NCBI GenBank assembly: GCA_913063435.1
Contig: CAJXYI010000002.1
Location: 1 to 64,000, forward strand
DNA from: an uncultured Actinomycetales bacterium
GTDB lineage: Bacteria > Actinomycetota > Actinomycetes > S36-B12
DNA length: 64,000 bases
Reading direction: 5' to 3'
Numbering within the stretch: the first letter of the stretch is position 1; each line of letters begins with the position of its first letter. The notes beneath the pieces are model-generated. The model searched no databases, had not been told where the DNA came from, and worked only from the letters and a program-made list of their open reading frames with translations. Below are positions 48,153 through 56,859 of this stretch, in pieces. Both the position numbers and the translations under genes were made by a program.

Positions 48153-48251
48153 CTACTTCTTATTGCGGCGCTGGACGCGGGTGCGCTTGAGCAACTTGCG
48201 ATGCTTCTTCTTGGCCATGCGCTTGCGGCGCTTCTTGACCACGGAGCCCAT
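48153..48251 (-). CDS. Small basic ribosomal protein bS22 (AURKAIP1/COX24 domain)
   Basis: A 32-residue, very basic protein (starts [19 protein letters not shown], ends RVQRRNKK). It matches the tiny actinobacterial protein found as bS22 in the mycobacterial 30S subunit. The ATG at 48251 has GAGG 6 nt upstream. It lies between the HTH gene and the SDR gene, the same order as in mycobacteria. It is easily missed because of its size. Confidence 0.88.
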   Translation of the reverse strand: MGSVVKKRRKRMAKKKHRKLLKRTRVQRRNKK

Positions 48252-48469
48252 CTATGACCTCATTCGTCGTAAGTTCGTCGATCGTTCGCCAGTCGTCGCG
48301 AGTGTCGATTCTCGCGCGTTCGACGAACCCGTTCGTCCAGTAGGTGCGCTGAGCCTACGTCACCTAGACACGCTGGGTACATCTGGGGCAGTCGGTACGT
48401 GTAACCCGGCCGGACTCCGCGCCTCGCATCCGCACGCGTTCGTGCAGGTCGAGTTGATGCTCCGCTCGA
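48252..48469. other. Intergenic region between bS22 and the HTH gene
   Basis: 218 bp with no gene seen. The GAGG ribosome-binding site of bS22 is at its left edge. No clear promoter or strong hairpin was recognised. Confidence 0.4.
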
Positions 48470-48727
48470 TCAGCCCGCCTCGAAGTACGACGACTGCAGG
48501 TAGTCCTGCACGGCTTTCTCGGGCACTCGGAAGGAGCGGCCAACTCGAACCGCCGGTAGATCACCCGAGTGGACGAGTCGGTACACGGTCATCTTGGACA
48601 CCCGGAGGGCCGTGGCGACCTCAGCGACGGTCAAGAAGCGGACATCGGCCATGGATGCTGGCGCCGGCTGCGGTGTCGACCGCTGAGTCGACTGGGCATC
48701 GCCGGGCCGCTGCGGGCTTCCCGCCAT
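48470..48727 (-). CDS. Excisionase/MerR-type helix-turn-helix DNA-binding protein
   Basis: An 85-residue DNA-binding protein with a winged-HTH (HTH_17) core, FLTVAEVATALRVSKMTVYRL then GDLPAVRVGRSFRVPEKAVQDYL, after a ~35-residue disordered N-terminus. The ATG at 48727 has a strong AAGGAG site. It precedes bS22 on the same strand. Mycobacteria have a similar HTH gene at the equivalent place, but its target is not known to me. Confidence 0.87.
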   Translation of the reverse strand: MAGSPQRPGDAQSTQRSTPQPAPASMADVRFLTVAEVATALRVSKMTVYRLVHSGDLPAVRVGRSFRVPEKAVQDYLQSSYFEAG

Positions 48728-48984
48728 AGGGTCACTCTCCTTGCCTGATGGCCTCAACGGATCGGCCCACCGCTCTGGGGGACTGCATCCACGACCTGAC
48801 TACCTGCGCGAGCGTAGTGGTAGCGACCGGCCGGTGTGCAGGCAATCCCCGAATCCGTCCATTCTTCATCGATGCACGCAGGTCGACAAGCATCGGGAAT
48901 GATCGACAGAGACCGGGAAAGGCCGAGAGGATTCGAAAAATTCCGAGAAAGGCATTGACATACGAGCCGGCATGCAAACCGGCT
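48728..48984. other. Intergenic region between HTH gene and acuC
   Basis: 257 bp upstream of the HTH gene and downstream of acuC. It carries the HTH ribosome-binding site and presumably its promoter. A minus-strand open frame reaching into acuC was judged non-coding. No repeat or RNA gene was seen. Confidence 0.4.
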
Positions 48985-50181
48985 TCAGAACCAGGGCTCC
49001 GGATCCACGGTGAGGCCATGCGCCGGGAACACCGCCGACCGGGTGGCGATTACCGCGGCATCGATCGGATCGTCGGGATTGAATCCTGAATCGAATGGCT
49101 TCGCCCAAGGTTCACGACCATCGGTCATCCTGGCCGGTGCCGGTCGGGCCATGGTCTGGCGGACGAAAGCATCGAAGGAATCGGGGACATCCGTGGCCGG
49201 CTCAATCGGTTCCCCAGCGGCGATCGCAAGCAGATGGGTCCAGGCTCGAGGCACGACATCGACCCACTCGTATCCCCCGCCGCCCACGGCGATCCAGCGA
49301 CCATCCGCGTAACGATGCGCCCAACGATGGATCGCGTCGTAGCTGGAGCGTTGACCATCGATGGACAGGGCTAGGTGCGCGAGCGGATCGTCGAAATGCG
49401 AATCGCAGCCGTGCTGGCTGACGATGATCTCGGGTTGAAACTGCTCCAGCACATCGGGCACAACAGCGTGGAAGGCACGCAACCATCCCTGGTCGCCTGT
49501 GCCGGCGGGCACCGCGATATTCACCGCGCTGCCGATCGCGCCAGCACCTCCCGATTCGCTCGGGAAACCTGTCCCGGGGAACAGCGATCGGGGGCTTTCG
49601 TGAATCGACACGGTGAGAACGCGCGGATCGTCATAGAACATCGCCTGGACCCCGTCACCGTGGTGCACGTCGACATCGACGTAGGCGATTCGCTCGATTC
49701 CCTGCTCCAGCAGCCAGGCGATCGCCACTCCGATGTCGTTGTAGATGCAAAATCCCGAGGCGGCGCCGGGCATCGCGTGATGCAGCCCACCGGCGATGTT
49801 GACCGCATGCTGGGTGCTTCCTGCGTGCACAGCTTTCACAGCGGTAAGAGTCGCACCTGCGACACGCAGTGATGCCTCGTGCATGCCGGCGAAGACAGGA
49901 TCGTCCGACGTCCCTAACCCTCGAGCCAGATCGACCTGGGTCGGATCGGCGGATGCACGTTGCACCGCTTCGACGTATTCGCGATCGTGTACCCGCAGGA
50001 TGTCCTCGATCGTTGCCGGTGCCACCGGCGAGTGCATCTGGACACCCGGGATCTCCAGCACTCCGAGATCCTCTGCCAACCGCATCGCCAGCTGCACTCG
50101 AATCGGTGCGAGTGGATGTCCGGGCCCGAAGTCATATGCCTTCAGGGCCTCATCCCACACGACAGTGACCGTGTCTCCCAT
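48985..50181 (-). CDS. acuC: AcuC-type histone-deacetylase-family protein
   Basis: A 398-residue zinc amidohydrolase of the HDAC superfamily. It is named for acetoin utilisation, and AcuC in Bacillus deacetylates acetyl-CoA synthetase. Catalytic histidines are in GGLHHA (131-136), zinc ligands in DVDVHHGDG (169-177), and the later Asp in CDSHFDDPLAHL. It lies 6 bp after proC, so it belongs to the TetR-proC-acuC set. If it deacetylates proteins here, the GNAT fusion protein at 27055-28791 might be an opposing activity (speculative). Confidence 0.92.
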   Translation of the reverse strand: MGDTVTVVWDEALKAYDFGPGHPLAPIRVQLAMRLAEDLGVLEIPGVQMHSPVAPATIEDILRVHDREYVEAVQRASADPTQVDLARGLGTSDDPVFAGMHEASLRVAGATLTAVKAVHAGSTQHAVNIAGGLHHAMPGAASGFCIYNDIGVAIAWLLEQGIERIAYVDVDVHHGDGVQAMFYDDPRVLTVSIHESPRSLFPGTGFPSESGGAGAIGSAVNIAVPAGTGDQGWLRAFHAVVPDVLEQFQPEIIVSQHGCDSHFDDPLAHLALSIDGQRSSYDAIHRWAHRYADGRWIAVGGGGYEWVDVVPRAWTHLLAIAAGEPIEPATDVPDSFDAFVRQTMARPAPARMTDGREPWAKPFDSGFNPDDPIDAAVIATRSAVFPAHGLTVDPEPWF

Positions 50182-50187
50182 CCTCGA

Positions 50188-51045
50188 CTAGTCCTCTCGC
50201 CCAAGCTCGATGCTGCGGTCCCGTGCAGCGCTTGTGGCATGTGCCAGCAACGCTGCCAGATCCCCTCCCGTGGATTTCTCCCCGATCAGAACACGCAATG
50301 CCGCCTGAGTCGTTCCGCCCGGTGATGTCACCCGCCGTCGTAACTCCGCCGGTTCAGCGTCGCTCACCCGGGCCAGCTGCGCCGCGCCCGCAACCGTCTG
50401 GCGCACCAGTGCGCGCGCAAGGTCAGGGTCTAGGCCGAGATCGATTCCCGCCGCCTCCAGCCCTTCCATGAAGGCGAAGACATAGGCCGGACCGCTACCG
50501 GAGATCGCGGTAACGGCATCCTGCAGGGGTTCCTCGACCTCGGCCACCTGCCCGATCACACTCAGTAATTCCCTAGCAACCGCAACGGATTGTGCAGTGG
50601 CACCCGCACCGACGGAAATCACCGTCATGCCCTCTCCGATAACCGCGGGAGTGTTGGGCATCGCGCGAATACAGGAAACACCGTCCGCCACGATGGATTC
50701 CATCGTCTGAATCGGGACTCCAGCCACGATCGAGATGAGTACGCAGCCCGGGCGAAGTAGGGGACCCATGATCTGCAGCACCGACCGGGCATCGGGTGGT
50801 TTGACTGCGATGAGTACGACGTCGGCTGCGCTTGCGGCAGCCTCCATCGACAATGACGAGACACCGAATCGGTCGCACACCGCGGCCGCACGCGTCGAGT
50901 CCTGTTCGCAGATCACGATCTGCTCGGCCGGAGTACCCGAACGCATGAGTCCGCCGATGAACGTCTCGCCCATCACACCGGCTCCGATGATCGCGATCAG
51001 CGCATCGTTCGAAGTTGGCGAATCCAGTGCAACGGCATCGGTCAC
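50188..51045 (-). CDS. proC: Pyrroline-5-carboxylate reductase
   Basis: A 285-residue enzyme of proline synthesis. The NAD(P) motif is IIGAGVMGETFIGG (~20-33). Later blocks are AMPNTPAVIGEGM, ISGSGPAYVFAFMEGL and VTSPGGTTQAALRVL, all typical for ProC. The GTG start overlaps the stop of the TetR gene (GTGA). Length is normal. Confidence 0.95.
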   Translation of the reverse strand: MTDAVALDSPTSNDALIAIIGAGVMGETFIGGLMRSGTPAEQIVICEQDSTRAAAVCDRFGVSSLSMEAAASAADVVLIAVKPPDARSVLQIMGPLLRPGCVLISIVAGVPIQTMESIVADGVSCIRAMPNTPAVIGEGMTVISVGAGATAQSVAVARELLSVIGQVAEVEEPLQDAVTAISGSGPAYVFAFMEGLEAAGIDLGLDPDLARALVRQTVAGAAQLARVSDAEPAELRRRVTSPGGTTQAALRVLIGEKSTGGDLAALLAHATSAARDRSIELGRED

Positions 51046-51662
51046 GACGGTTCACCCTTTCGCTGCCCGTCATCGGCCCGCGGTTCCGGCAGGACCGTCC
51101 GCGGATCGAGCAGGCCTTGGATCACCGGTCCCACCATCCGCACCACATGCTCATCGCTTGCTGATGCGAGCGGCTCGATGCGTGCGACATAGCGACCTAC
51201 CGCGATGCCGATGAGGTATGACGAGATCAAGGCCCCGCGCATCCGGGCATCGGGAACTCCGATCGCTGTGACGATGCGATCGACGACTGCGGATTCGACG
51301 TATTCCTGCAGGGACCGGGTCGATGAATACGCTGAGCCTCCCGCGCGGACCAGGCCCAGCAGGTCAGCGCGAGCTTGCGGATCATCCAGGGTCGTCAACA
51401 TGAACTGCACGAGTCGGTCTCCCAGACCCTCCACCCCGGGCGCCAACAGGGCCGGCACCGCAGTCGCTGGATCGGTGGGCAGGCGGAGTGCGGCAGCAAA
51501 TAGTTCGCCCTTATTGGCGTAGTAGCGGCGCACTACCTCCGGGGCGACACCTGCTGCCGCTGCGACACCCTTCATCGTGGTGCGGGCATAGCCGGATGCG
51601 GCGAAGACGCTGCGCGCGGCGTCGAGCAGCCCCGACCGCGGATCAGTTGCGTCCTCGGGCAT
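51042..51662 (-). CDS. TetR family transcriptional regulator
   Basis: A 206-residue regulator. The N-terminal HTH is LLDAARSVFAASGYARTT, then VAAAAGVAPEVVRRYYANKG. The C-terminal ligand-binding region is helical. Leaderless start: TAGGGT lies 6 nt before the ATG at 51662. It overlaps proC by 4 bp, so it probably controls an operon including proC and acuC. The ligand is unknown. Confidence 0.9.
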   Translation of the reverse strand: MPEDATDPRSGLLDAARSVFAASGYARTTMKGVAAAAGVAPEVVRRYYANKGELFAAALRLPTDPATAVPALLAPGVEGLGDRLVQFMLTTLDDPQARADLLGLVRAGGSAYSSTRSLQEYVESAVVDRIVTAIGVPDARMRGALISSYLIGIAVGRYVARIEPLASASDEHVVRMVGPVIQGLLDPRTVLPEPRADDGQRKGEPS

Positions 51663-51668
51663 GTCCCC

Positions 51669-51674
51669 ACCCTA
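51669..51674 (-). promoter_or_regulatory. -10 hexamer TAGGGT for the TetR-proC-acuC operon
   Basis: TAGGGT (minus strand) ends 6 nt before the ATG at 51662. Confidence 0.5.
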
Positions 51675-51773
51675 ACCGGGTGGCAGCCGATAGCGGTCAG
51701 GCAACCGCGGCAGATAAACGCCGGGCGAAAGGTCGTGGACAGCGCAAACGCTGGCCAACCGGCGGCCCTTTAG

Positions 51774-51811
51774 CCGGCGTTTGGCGAATGAAGGACCTCT
51801 TAACCGGCGTT
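51774..51811. repeat. Duplicated gene-end repeat after the isomerase gene
   Basis: The plus-strand word CCGGCGTTTGG occurs twice 27-30 bp apart (from ~51774 and ~51804). The first copy lies just beyond the isomerase stop, and the second is within the last codons. A reverse copy AAACGCCGG lies at ~51715. This looks like a duplication of a gene end, as at menG. Confidence 0.55.
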
Positions 51812-52609
51812 TGGTCCAGGAGCGAGATGCATCCGGGCGAAGGCCAGCGCCTCGGCCAGGTCAGCCTCGCGTTCGGCCCGGGATGCTGCCTTGCGGGTGG
51901 AGACCTCTACAACGATCGTGCCGTCGAAGCCCGAGTCGCGCAGATAGGTCAGCACACCGGCGCACGGCTGGTTGCCGCGCCCGGGGACGAGATGCTCATC
52001 GCGAGCCGATCCGCTGCCGTCGGCCAGGTGCAGGTGGCGTACCCGTTCTCCTAGATCGCGCACCATCAGCAACGCATCCGTCCCCGAGACTGCCGTGTGC
52101 GAAAGATCGACGACCGTGTGCGCGTAATCCTCATCCCGGATATCCCAACCGGGTGAGTAGGCAGCGATCTCACGCGATCGCGCCCGCCAGGGATACATGT
52201 TCTCGACGGCGAACTCGACATCGGTGACCTCGCGCATCCGTGCGATTCCCGCCACGAACTCCCGCGCGTAATCCCGCTGCCACCGAAACGGCGGGTGCAC
52301 CACCACCGTGCGCGCGGACAATTCCTCCGCCACCGTGCGTGCGCGCACGAGTTTGCCCCAGGGGTCGGTTCCCCAGACACGCTGCGTGATGAGCAGACAT
52401 GGTGCATGCAAGGCAAGGATCGGAATAGCGAAATGCTCGCTGAGGCGACGCAGCGCTGCCGAATCCTGACTCACCGAGTCCGTCATGACCATGACCTCGA
52501 CCCCGTCATATCCGAGCTTCGCGGCGATCTCGAACGCCGCGGCCGTCGATTCGGGATAGACGGACGAGGTCGACAGGGCGATCGCCGGGACCGCCTCGTG
52601 GCCGGGCAT
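51800..52609 (-). CDS. Sugar phosphate isomerase/epimerase-like TIM-barrel protein
   Basis: A 269-residue AP-endonuclease-2/xylose-isomerase-like barrel. Acidic metal-binding positions are visible in [41 protein letters not shown] and IVVEVSTR. The ATG at 52609 overlaps the P-type ATPase stop by 1 bp. Mycobacteria have a similar gene close to ppx and proC. The substrate is unknown, and sugar specificity should not be assumed. Confidence 0.87.
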   Translation of the reverse strand: MPGHEAVPAIALSTSSVYPESTAAAFEIAAKLGYDGVEVMVMTDSVSQDSAALRRLSEHFAIPILALHAPCLLITQRVWGTDPWGKLVRARTVAEELSARTVVVHPPFRWQRDYAREFVAGIARMREVTDVEFAVENMYPWRARSREIAAYSPGWDIRDEDYAHTVVDLSHTAVSGTDALLMVRDLGERVRHLHLADGSGSARDEHLVPGRGNQPCAGVLTYLRDSGFDGTIVVEVSTRKAASRAEREADLAEALAFARMHLAPGPNAG

Positions 52610-55008
52610 CAGCGTGCCCGTCGCCAGCGATCGGTGACGACAGTGGCGATCCACACCAATACGACTCCAACGAGGCCGGACACGACCGGCAGGGTCAACC
52701 CGGGGCCGAGCGGGATGGTGAGTGCGAAGAACTCCGCCGAGAACGGAACGACCAGAACGAGCAGGAAGAGAGCGACCATCGACGCGACGATGCCGATGCG
52801 CAGCAGGTTCAAGGGTCGAGCCGATTGAGCGAGCACGGCAACGGTGACGATGAAGAGCGACACAGTGGCGGCAGTGCGCGCATCATCGACCGAGGCACCA
52901 TTGCGTAGTTCCAACAGATAGGTGGTGATCGATGCTCCGGCGCAGATCAACCCGGCAGGAATGGTGAACAGCAGCACGCGTTTCAAGAACCCCGGGCGAA
53001 AGCGTTCGGTGTTGGGCATCAGCGCGAGGAAGAATCCCGGGATTCCGATGGTCAATGCCGAGATGAGCGTGTAGTGACGAGGCAGGAACGGGAATTCCAG
53101 TGTCGAGATGCCGAACAGGATCGCGGGGATGATGCTCAATCCGACAAGGAGTGAGGTCGCCGAGGCATAGAACGTCTTGGTGAGGAACACATCTGAGACT
53201 CGTTCGATATTGCCGAGAACGCGACGGCCCTCAGCGACCACGCTGGGCATAACGGCAAACTTGTTCGCGAGCAGCACGATCTGCGCCACCGCGCGGGTGG
53301 CCGCCGAACCCGAACCCATCGCGATACCGAGATCGGCGTGCTTCAACGCGAGAACATCGTTGACACCGTCACCGGTCATCGCGACGGTCCTGCCACGCAG
53401 GTGCAGCGCATCGACCATGGCCTGCTTCTGGGTCGGCGTCACGCGGCCGAACACGCTGTGGGTGTCAACAGGCTCGGCCAAGGCTTGCGGGTCCTCGCTG
53501 AGATCACGCGCATCGATCGGATCCGCGGCTCCCGGGACGCCCGCGCGCTTGGCGATAGCCCCTACCGTGGCCGCATTGTCACCGGAGATCACCTTGACGT
53601 TGACGCCCTGATCCAGGAAGTAGGCGACGGTGTCCGCGGCATCGGGGCGCAGCACCTGGTCGATCACCACCAGGGCGACCGGTTCGATGTCTCCTGGACC
53701 GGATTCCGCGGATGGCTCGACCGATCCGACTCCTCGGGCCAGCAGCAGTACGCGTGCGCCTTCAGCGGACAGGCTTTCGGCTCGTTCGAGCACTTCAGGC
53801 GCACTGTCGCGGACCAGCACCTCGGGCGCGCCGAGCAGATAGGTCCCATGATCGGCGAAGCGGGCCGCCGACCATTTGCGGGCACTGGAGAACGGAACCG
53901 CGGACACCTGGCCCCAACCAGTCGGCGGCGGATAAGCCTCCGCGACCGCCTGCAGGGTGGGATTGGGTGACTGTTCGGCGGATCCGAGCGCGCCGAGAGC
54001 AGCGGCGACATCATCGGATGCAGCACCTCGAGCGTCAGTCTGTGGGGTTCCAGCCGCGAGTTCGATCACCTCGCGCACCTGCATCCCCGGCTGGGTCAAC
54101 GTGCCGGTCTTGTCCGCGCACACGGTGTCGACCCGCGCCAACACCTCGACCGCTGGAAGTTCCTGGACAAGGACCTTCTTCTGCGCCAAGCGCATCACCG
54201 ACACCGCCATGGCGATGCTGGTCAACAGCACTAGGCCTTCGGGCACCATCGTCACGACACCGGCGATCGTGCCGCGGATGGCATCGGGCAGCGTCTGGTC
54301 GGCGCGCAACTGGCTCCACAGCAGCAGGCCTCCGACGGGAACCAGCAGGACGGATGCGATCCGGATGAACGTGTTGATGGCATCTCGCAGTTCCGACCGT
54401 GTCAGCGAGAATTGCCGGGCCTGCACCGTGAGGCCCGCAGCGAAAGAATCCTTGCCGACCTTCGTCGCGCGAAACGCTCCCGAACCGGCGACGACGAACG
54501 ATCCGGACATCGCCTGGTCACCAGGACTCTTGTCGACCGGGTCGGCTTCTCCGGTCAGCAGACTCTCATCGATCTCGAGTCCATCGGCTGCGATCACCTC
54601 GCCATCCACGACGAGCTGATCACCGGGGCGGACGAGAACGATGTCGTCCAGCACGACGTCGCGGGGGCGCACCTCGACATCTGCCCCATCTCGATGCACG
54701 AGGATCTTCGCCTCTGAGATCACCGACAGTTTCGCCAGTGTTCGGCTGGCTCGGTATTCCTGGATGATCCCGATGAAGGTGTTGATGACGATGACGAATC
54801 CGAACAGCGCATCCTGGATGGGTGCGACGATCAGCATGACCACCCACATCGAACCGATCAGGCCGTTGAAATAGGTGAAGACATTCGATCGGATGATGCT
54901 GCCCAGACTCCGACTGTGCGCGTCTGGCGCATCGTTTAAGTCACCGCGTGCGATCCGCTCGGCGACCTCGGCATCGGTCAGCCCCGGAGGAAGTGTCGTG
55001 ATGCTCAC
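52609..55008 (-). CDS. CtpE-like cation-translocating P-type ATPase
   Basis: A 799-residue P-type ATPase with about ten transmembrane helices. The A domain has [17 protein letters not shown], the phosphorylation motif is CADKTGTLT (~D298), the hinge is [24 protein letters not shown], and the M4 motif is MVPEGL, not the CPx of heavy-metal pumps. Length and motifs resemble mycobacterial CtpE, reported to import Ca2+. The GTG at 55008 overlaps the ppx stop (GTGA). Downstream it overlaps the isomerase by 1 bp, so the three genes are one transcript. The ion carried is an inference from the family. Confidence 0.9.
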   Translation of the reverse strand: MSITTLPPGLTDAEVAERIARGDLNDAPDAHSRSLGSIIRSNVFTYFNGLIGSMWVVMLIVAPIQDALFGFVIVINTFIGIIQEYRASRTLAKLSVISEAKILVHRDGADVEVRPRDVVLDDIVLVRPGDQLVVDGEVIAADGLEIDESLLTGEADPVDKSPGDQAMSGSFVVAGSGAFRATKVGKDSFAAGLTVQARQFSLTRSELRDAINTFIRIASVLLVPVGGLLLWSQLRADQTLPDAIRGTIAGVVTMVPEGLVLLTSIAMAVSVMRLAQKKVLVQELPAVEVLARVDTVCADKTGTLTQPGMQVREVIELAAGTPQTDARGAASDDVAAALGALGSAEQSPNPTLQAVAEAYPPPTGWGQVSAVPFSSARKWSAARFADHGTYLLGAPEVLVRDSAPEVLERAESLSAEGARVLLLARGVGSVEPSAESGPGDIEPVALVVIDQVLRPDAADTVAYFLDQGVNVKVISGDNAATVGAIAKRAGVPGAADPIDARDLSEDPQALAEPVDTHSVFGRVTPTQKQAMVDALHLRGRTVAMTGDGVNDVLALKHADLGIAMGSGSAATRAVAQIVLLANKFAVMPSVVAEGRRVLGNIERVSDVFLTKTFYASATSLLVGLSIIPAILFGISTLEFPFLPRHYTLISALTIGIPGFFLALMPNTERFRPGFLKRVLLFTIPAGLICAGASITTYLLELRNGASVDDARTAATVSLFIVTVAVLAQSARPLNLLRIGIVASMVALFLLVLVVPFSAEFFALTIPLGPGLTLPVVSGLVGVVLVWIATVVTDRWRRAR

Positions 55009-55934
55009 GGTTCCAGCCCATCGAGCCGCCGCAGGATCACTCCTTCGCGAAGCGCCCACGGCCCGATATCGAAGGAATCCACCGATAGCAGGTCCATCAC
55101 TGATTCGGCGACGATCGCACCCGCCACGAGTTGCGTTGCCCGCGCCTCGGACACTCCGGGCAGTCGGGTCCGTTCAGCCGAGGTCATTTCAGCGAGTTTG
55201 GGCACCCAGGTCGCCAGATCCGCACGCGTGAGTTCGCGGCGCACATAGGGACCATCGGCCGATGGAGCCGCTCCGGTGATACGCGCGAGTTGGCGCATCG
55301 TCTTCGACGTCGCCACGGCCAGGCGAGGCTGCCCTACTCGCAGGATCCTCCCGGCCACATCGGCGATCGACGTCCGCACATGCCTGCGCAGAGCGCGCAC
55401 CTGCTCGGCATCCGGCGGATCGGTGCGACAGTAATCCCGGGTGAGTCGTCCGGCACCGAGGGGCAGTGAGATGGCGACATCCGGTTCTTCATCGTCACCG
55501 GTGGCGATCTCCAGGGAGCCGCCGCCGATATCCACGACCATGATGCGCCCGGCAGACCATCCGAACCAGCGCCGCACGGCAAGGAACGTCAGCCGCGCTT
55601 CCTCCTCACCACTGAGCAGGTCCAGTCTCACCCCGGTTCGATCGAGAACCGACGCCAGGACCTCCGCACCATTGGGTGCATCGCGGATCGCCGAGGTCGC
55701 GAAGGCGATCGTCTCGGTAACGCCGAGGTCTTCGGCAACGACCAGGGATCGTTGGATGAATTCCACGAGGGAATCCACCGCGGAGTCATCGATAGCGCCA
55801 TCGCCGTCTAGATGCTCTGCCAATCGGAGTGTGATCTTCGACTTCGACGCTGGAATCGGGGCAGCGCCGTAGTGCGCATCCACCACGAGTAGATGGACGG
55901 TATTCGAGCCGACGTCGAGCACACCGAGACGCAC
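55005..55934 (-). CDS. ppx: Ppx/GppA exopolyphosphatase family protein
   Basis: A 309-residue Ppx/GppA phosphatase that removes phosphate from polyphosphate or (p)ppGpp. The N-terminal [19 protein letters not shown] and [14 protein letters not shown] are the two nucleotide-phosphate loops, with an acidic SGEEEARL between. The GTG at 55934 gives the expected (M)[11 protein letters not shown]-terminus and has TAGCGT 7 nt upstream. It is short, without the C-terminal HD-like domain of E. coli Ppx. First gene of ppx-ctpE-like-isomerase. Confidence 0.93.
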   Translation of the reverse strand: MRLGVLDVGSNTVHLLVVDAHYGAAPIPASKSKITLRLAEHLDGDGAIDDSAVDSLVEFIQRSLVVAEDLGVTETIAFATSAIRDAPNGAEVLASVLDRTGVRLDLLSGEEEARLTFLAVRRWFGWSAGRIMVVDIGGGSLEIATGDDEEPDVAISLPLGAGRLTRDYCRTDPPDAEQVRALRRHVRTSIADVAGRILRVGQPRLAVATSKTMRQLARITGAAPSADGPYVRRELTRADLATWVPKLAEMTSAERTRLPGVSEARATQLVAGAIVAESVMDLLSVDSFDIGPWALREGVILRRLDGLEP

Positions 55935-55941
55935 GTCGCTG

Positions 55942-55947
55942 ACGCTA
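55942..55947 (-). promoter_or_regulatory. -10 hexamer TAGCGT for the ppx operon
   Basis: TAGCGT (minus strand) ends 7 nt before the GTG at 55934. Starts of ppx and the divergent gene are only 42 bp apart. Confidence 0.5.
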
Positions 55948-55964
55948 CCGGCTCCGATGACCCC

Positions 55965-55970
55965 TAGGGT
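55965..55970 (+). promoter_or_regulatory. -10 hexamer TAGGGT for the DUF3109-like gene
   Basis: TAGGGT ends 6 nt before the GTG at 55977, fitting leaderless transcription. Confidence 0.45.
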
Positions 55971-55976
55971 GGAGTG

Positions 55977-56747
55977 GTGGCAGAAGTTCCCCTCGATATT
56001 CCCCGGGCCTGGGTCGAGTTCGATGATCCCGATGATGCCGATCAGCGTTACCGCTGCGACCTCACCTGGCTGACATCCCGCTACCAGTGCATCTTCGGTC
56101 GGGGGTGCAAGGGCATCGACGCCGATCGACCCGATGCCGGCTGCTGCACCTTCGGCGCCCACTTCGCCGACCGCGAAGACGAGGAGCGGGTGCTGGGCTG
56201 GGCGAAGAAGTTGACCAAGGAGATGTGGCAGAACCGATCGATTGCCAAGCGTGACGGCATCGTGGTCAAAGCGGGAAAGAAGGAGCGGGCGACCCGGGTC
56301 GTGGACGGTGCCTGCATCTTCCACAACTCACCCGATTTCCCCGGCGGCTACGGCTGCGCCCTGCATCACCTCGCCGAGGCAGAAGGCGTGTCCTTCGTCG
56401 AGACCAAGCCCGAGGTGTGCTGGCAGGTGCCCATGCGCCGGGCGTACGAGACCGAGGAACTTCCCGACGGGACCGAGCGAGACGTCGTGATCATCACCGA
56501 GTACGACCGGCGTGCCTGGGGCGCGGGTGGTCACGACCTCGACTGGTACTGCAGCGGCAACCCGGAAGCGCATACCGCCGCGGAACCGGTCTATCTGACC
56601 CATCGGGATGAGCTGGTCGCACTCATGGGCGAGGCCGCCTACGAGGTTCTGGTGGGTTACTGCGAGGCGCGTGAACGACTGCTGGCCGATGTTCTCGACC
56701 GCGGCGATCGCGAGGCACTGCTGATCCATCCCGCCGACCCCGACTAA
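55977..56747 (+). CDS. Cys-rich DUF3109-like protein of unknown function
   Basis: A 256-residue conserved hypothetical protein. Cysteines cluster in [22 protein letters not shown], split over ~27-45, then in [29 protein letters not shown] and YCSGNP. The pattern suggests bound zinc or iron-sulfur. It is like DUF3109 proteins and like the mycobacterial gene next to ppx1. The GTG at 55977 is preferred by -10 spacing; a GTG at 55974 is also possible. It is divergent from ppx and followed by the second palindromic element. Confidence 0.75.
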   Translation: MAEVPLDIPRAWVEFDDPDDADQRYRCDLTWLTSRYQCIFGRGCKGIDADRPDAGCCTFGAHFADREDEERVLGWAKKLTKEMWQNRSIAKRDGIVVKAGKKERATRVVDGACIFHNSPDFPGGYGCALHHLAEAEGVSFVETKPEVCWQVPMRRAYETEELPDGTERDVVIITEYDRRAWGAGGHDLDWYCSGNPEAHTAAEPVYLTHRDELVALMGEAAYEVLVGYCEARERLLADVLDRGDREALLIHPADPD

Positions 56748-56761
56748 CCCCTCCCCCAGCA

Positions 56762-56828
56762 GCCGTCTGAGTTACCTGAGTGGTCGCTAACTCGATGAGT
56801 TAGCGACCACTCAGGTAACTCAGACGGC
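56762..56828. repeat. 32-bp inverted repeat, copy 2 of the dispersed palindromic element
   Basis: Arms 56762-56793 and 56797-56828 pair perfectly around a 3-nt loop (GAT). The shared core with the copy at 7608-7680 is nearly identical. One A-T pair there is G-C here on both arms, and the loops differ (CGGGC versus GAT). It lies in the 112-bp gap between the DUF3109-like gene and radA, and it ends 18 bp before the radA -10. Confidence 0.92.
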
Positions 56829-56846
56829 GCTGTCGGGGGGATCGCC

Positions 56847-56852
56847 TAGTCT
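56847..56852 (+). promoter_or_regulatory. -10 hexamer TAGTCT for radA
   Basis: TAGTCT ends 7 nt before the ATG at 56860. Leaderless spacing. Confidence 0.5.
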
Positions 56853-56859
56853 CGGCGTC

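Noticed and set aside
48732-49019. Minus-strand open frame of 95 codons between the HTH gene and acuC
   Set aside because: It overlaps the end of acuC and the HTH ribosome-binding site, and shows no family similarity.
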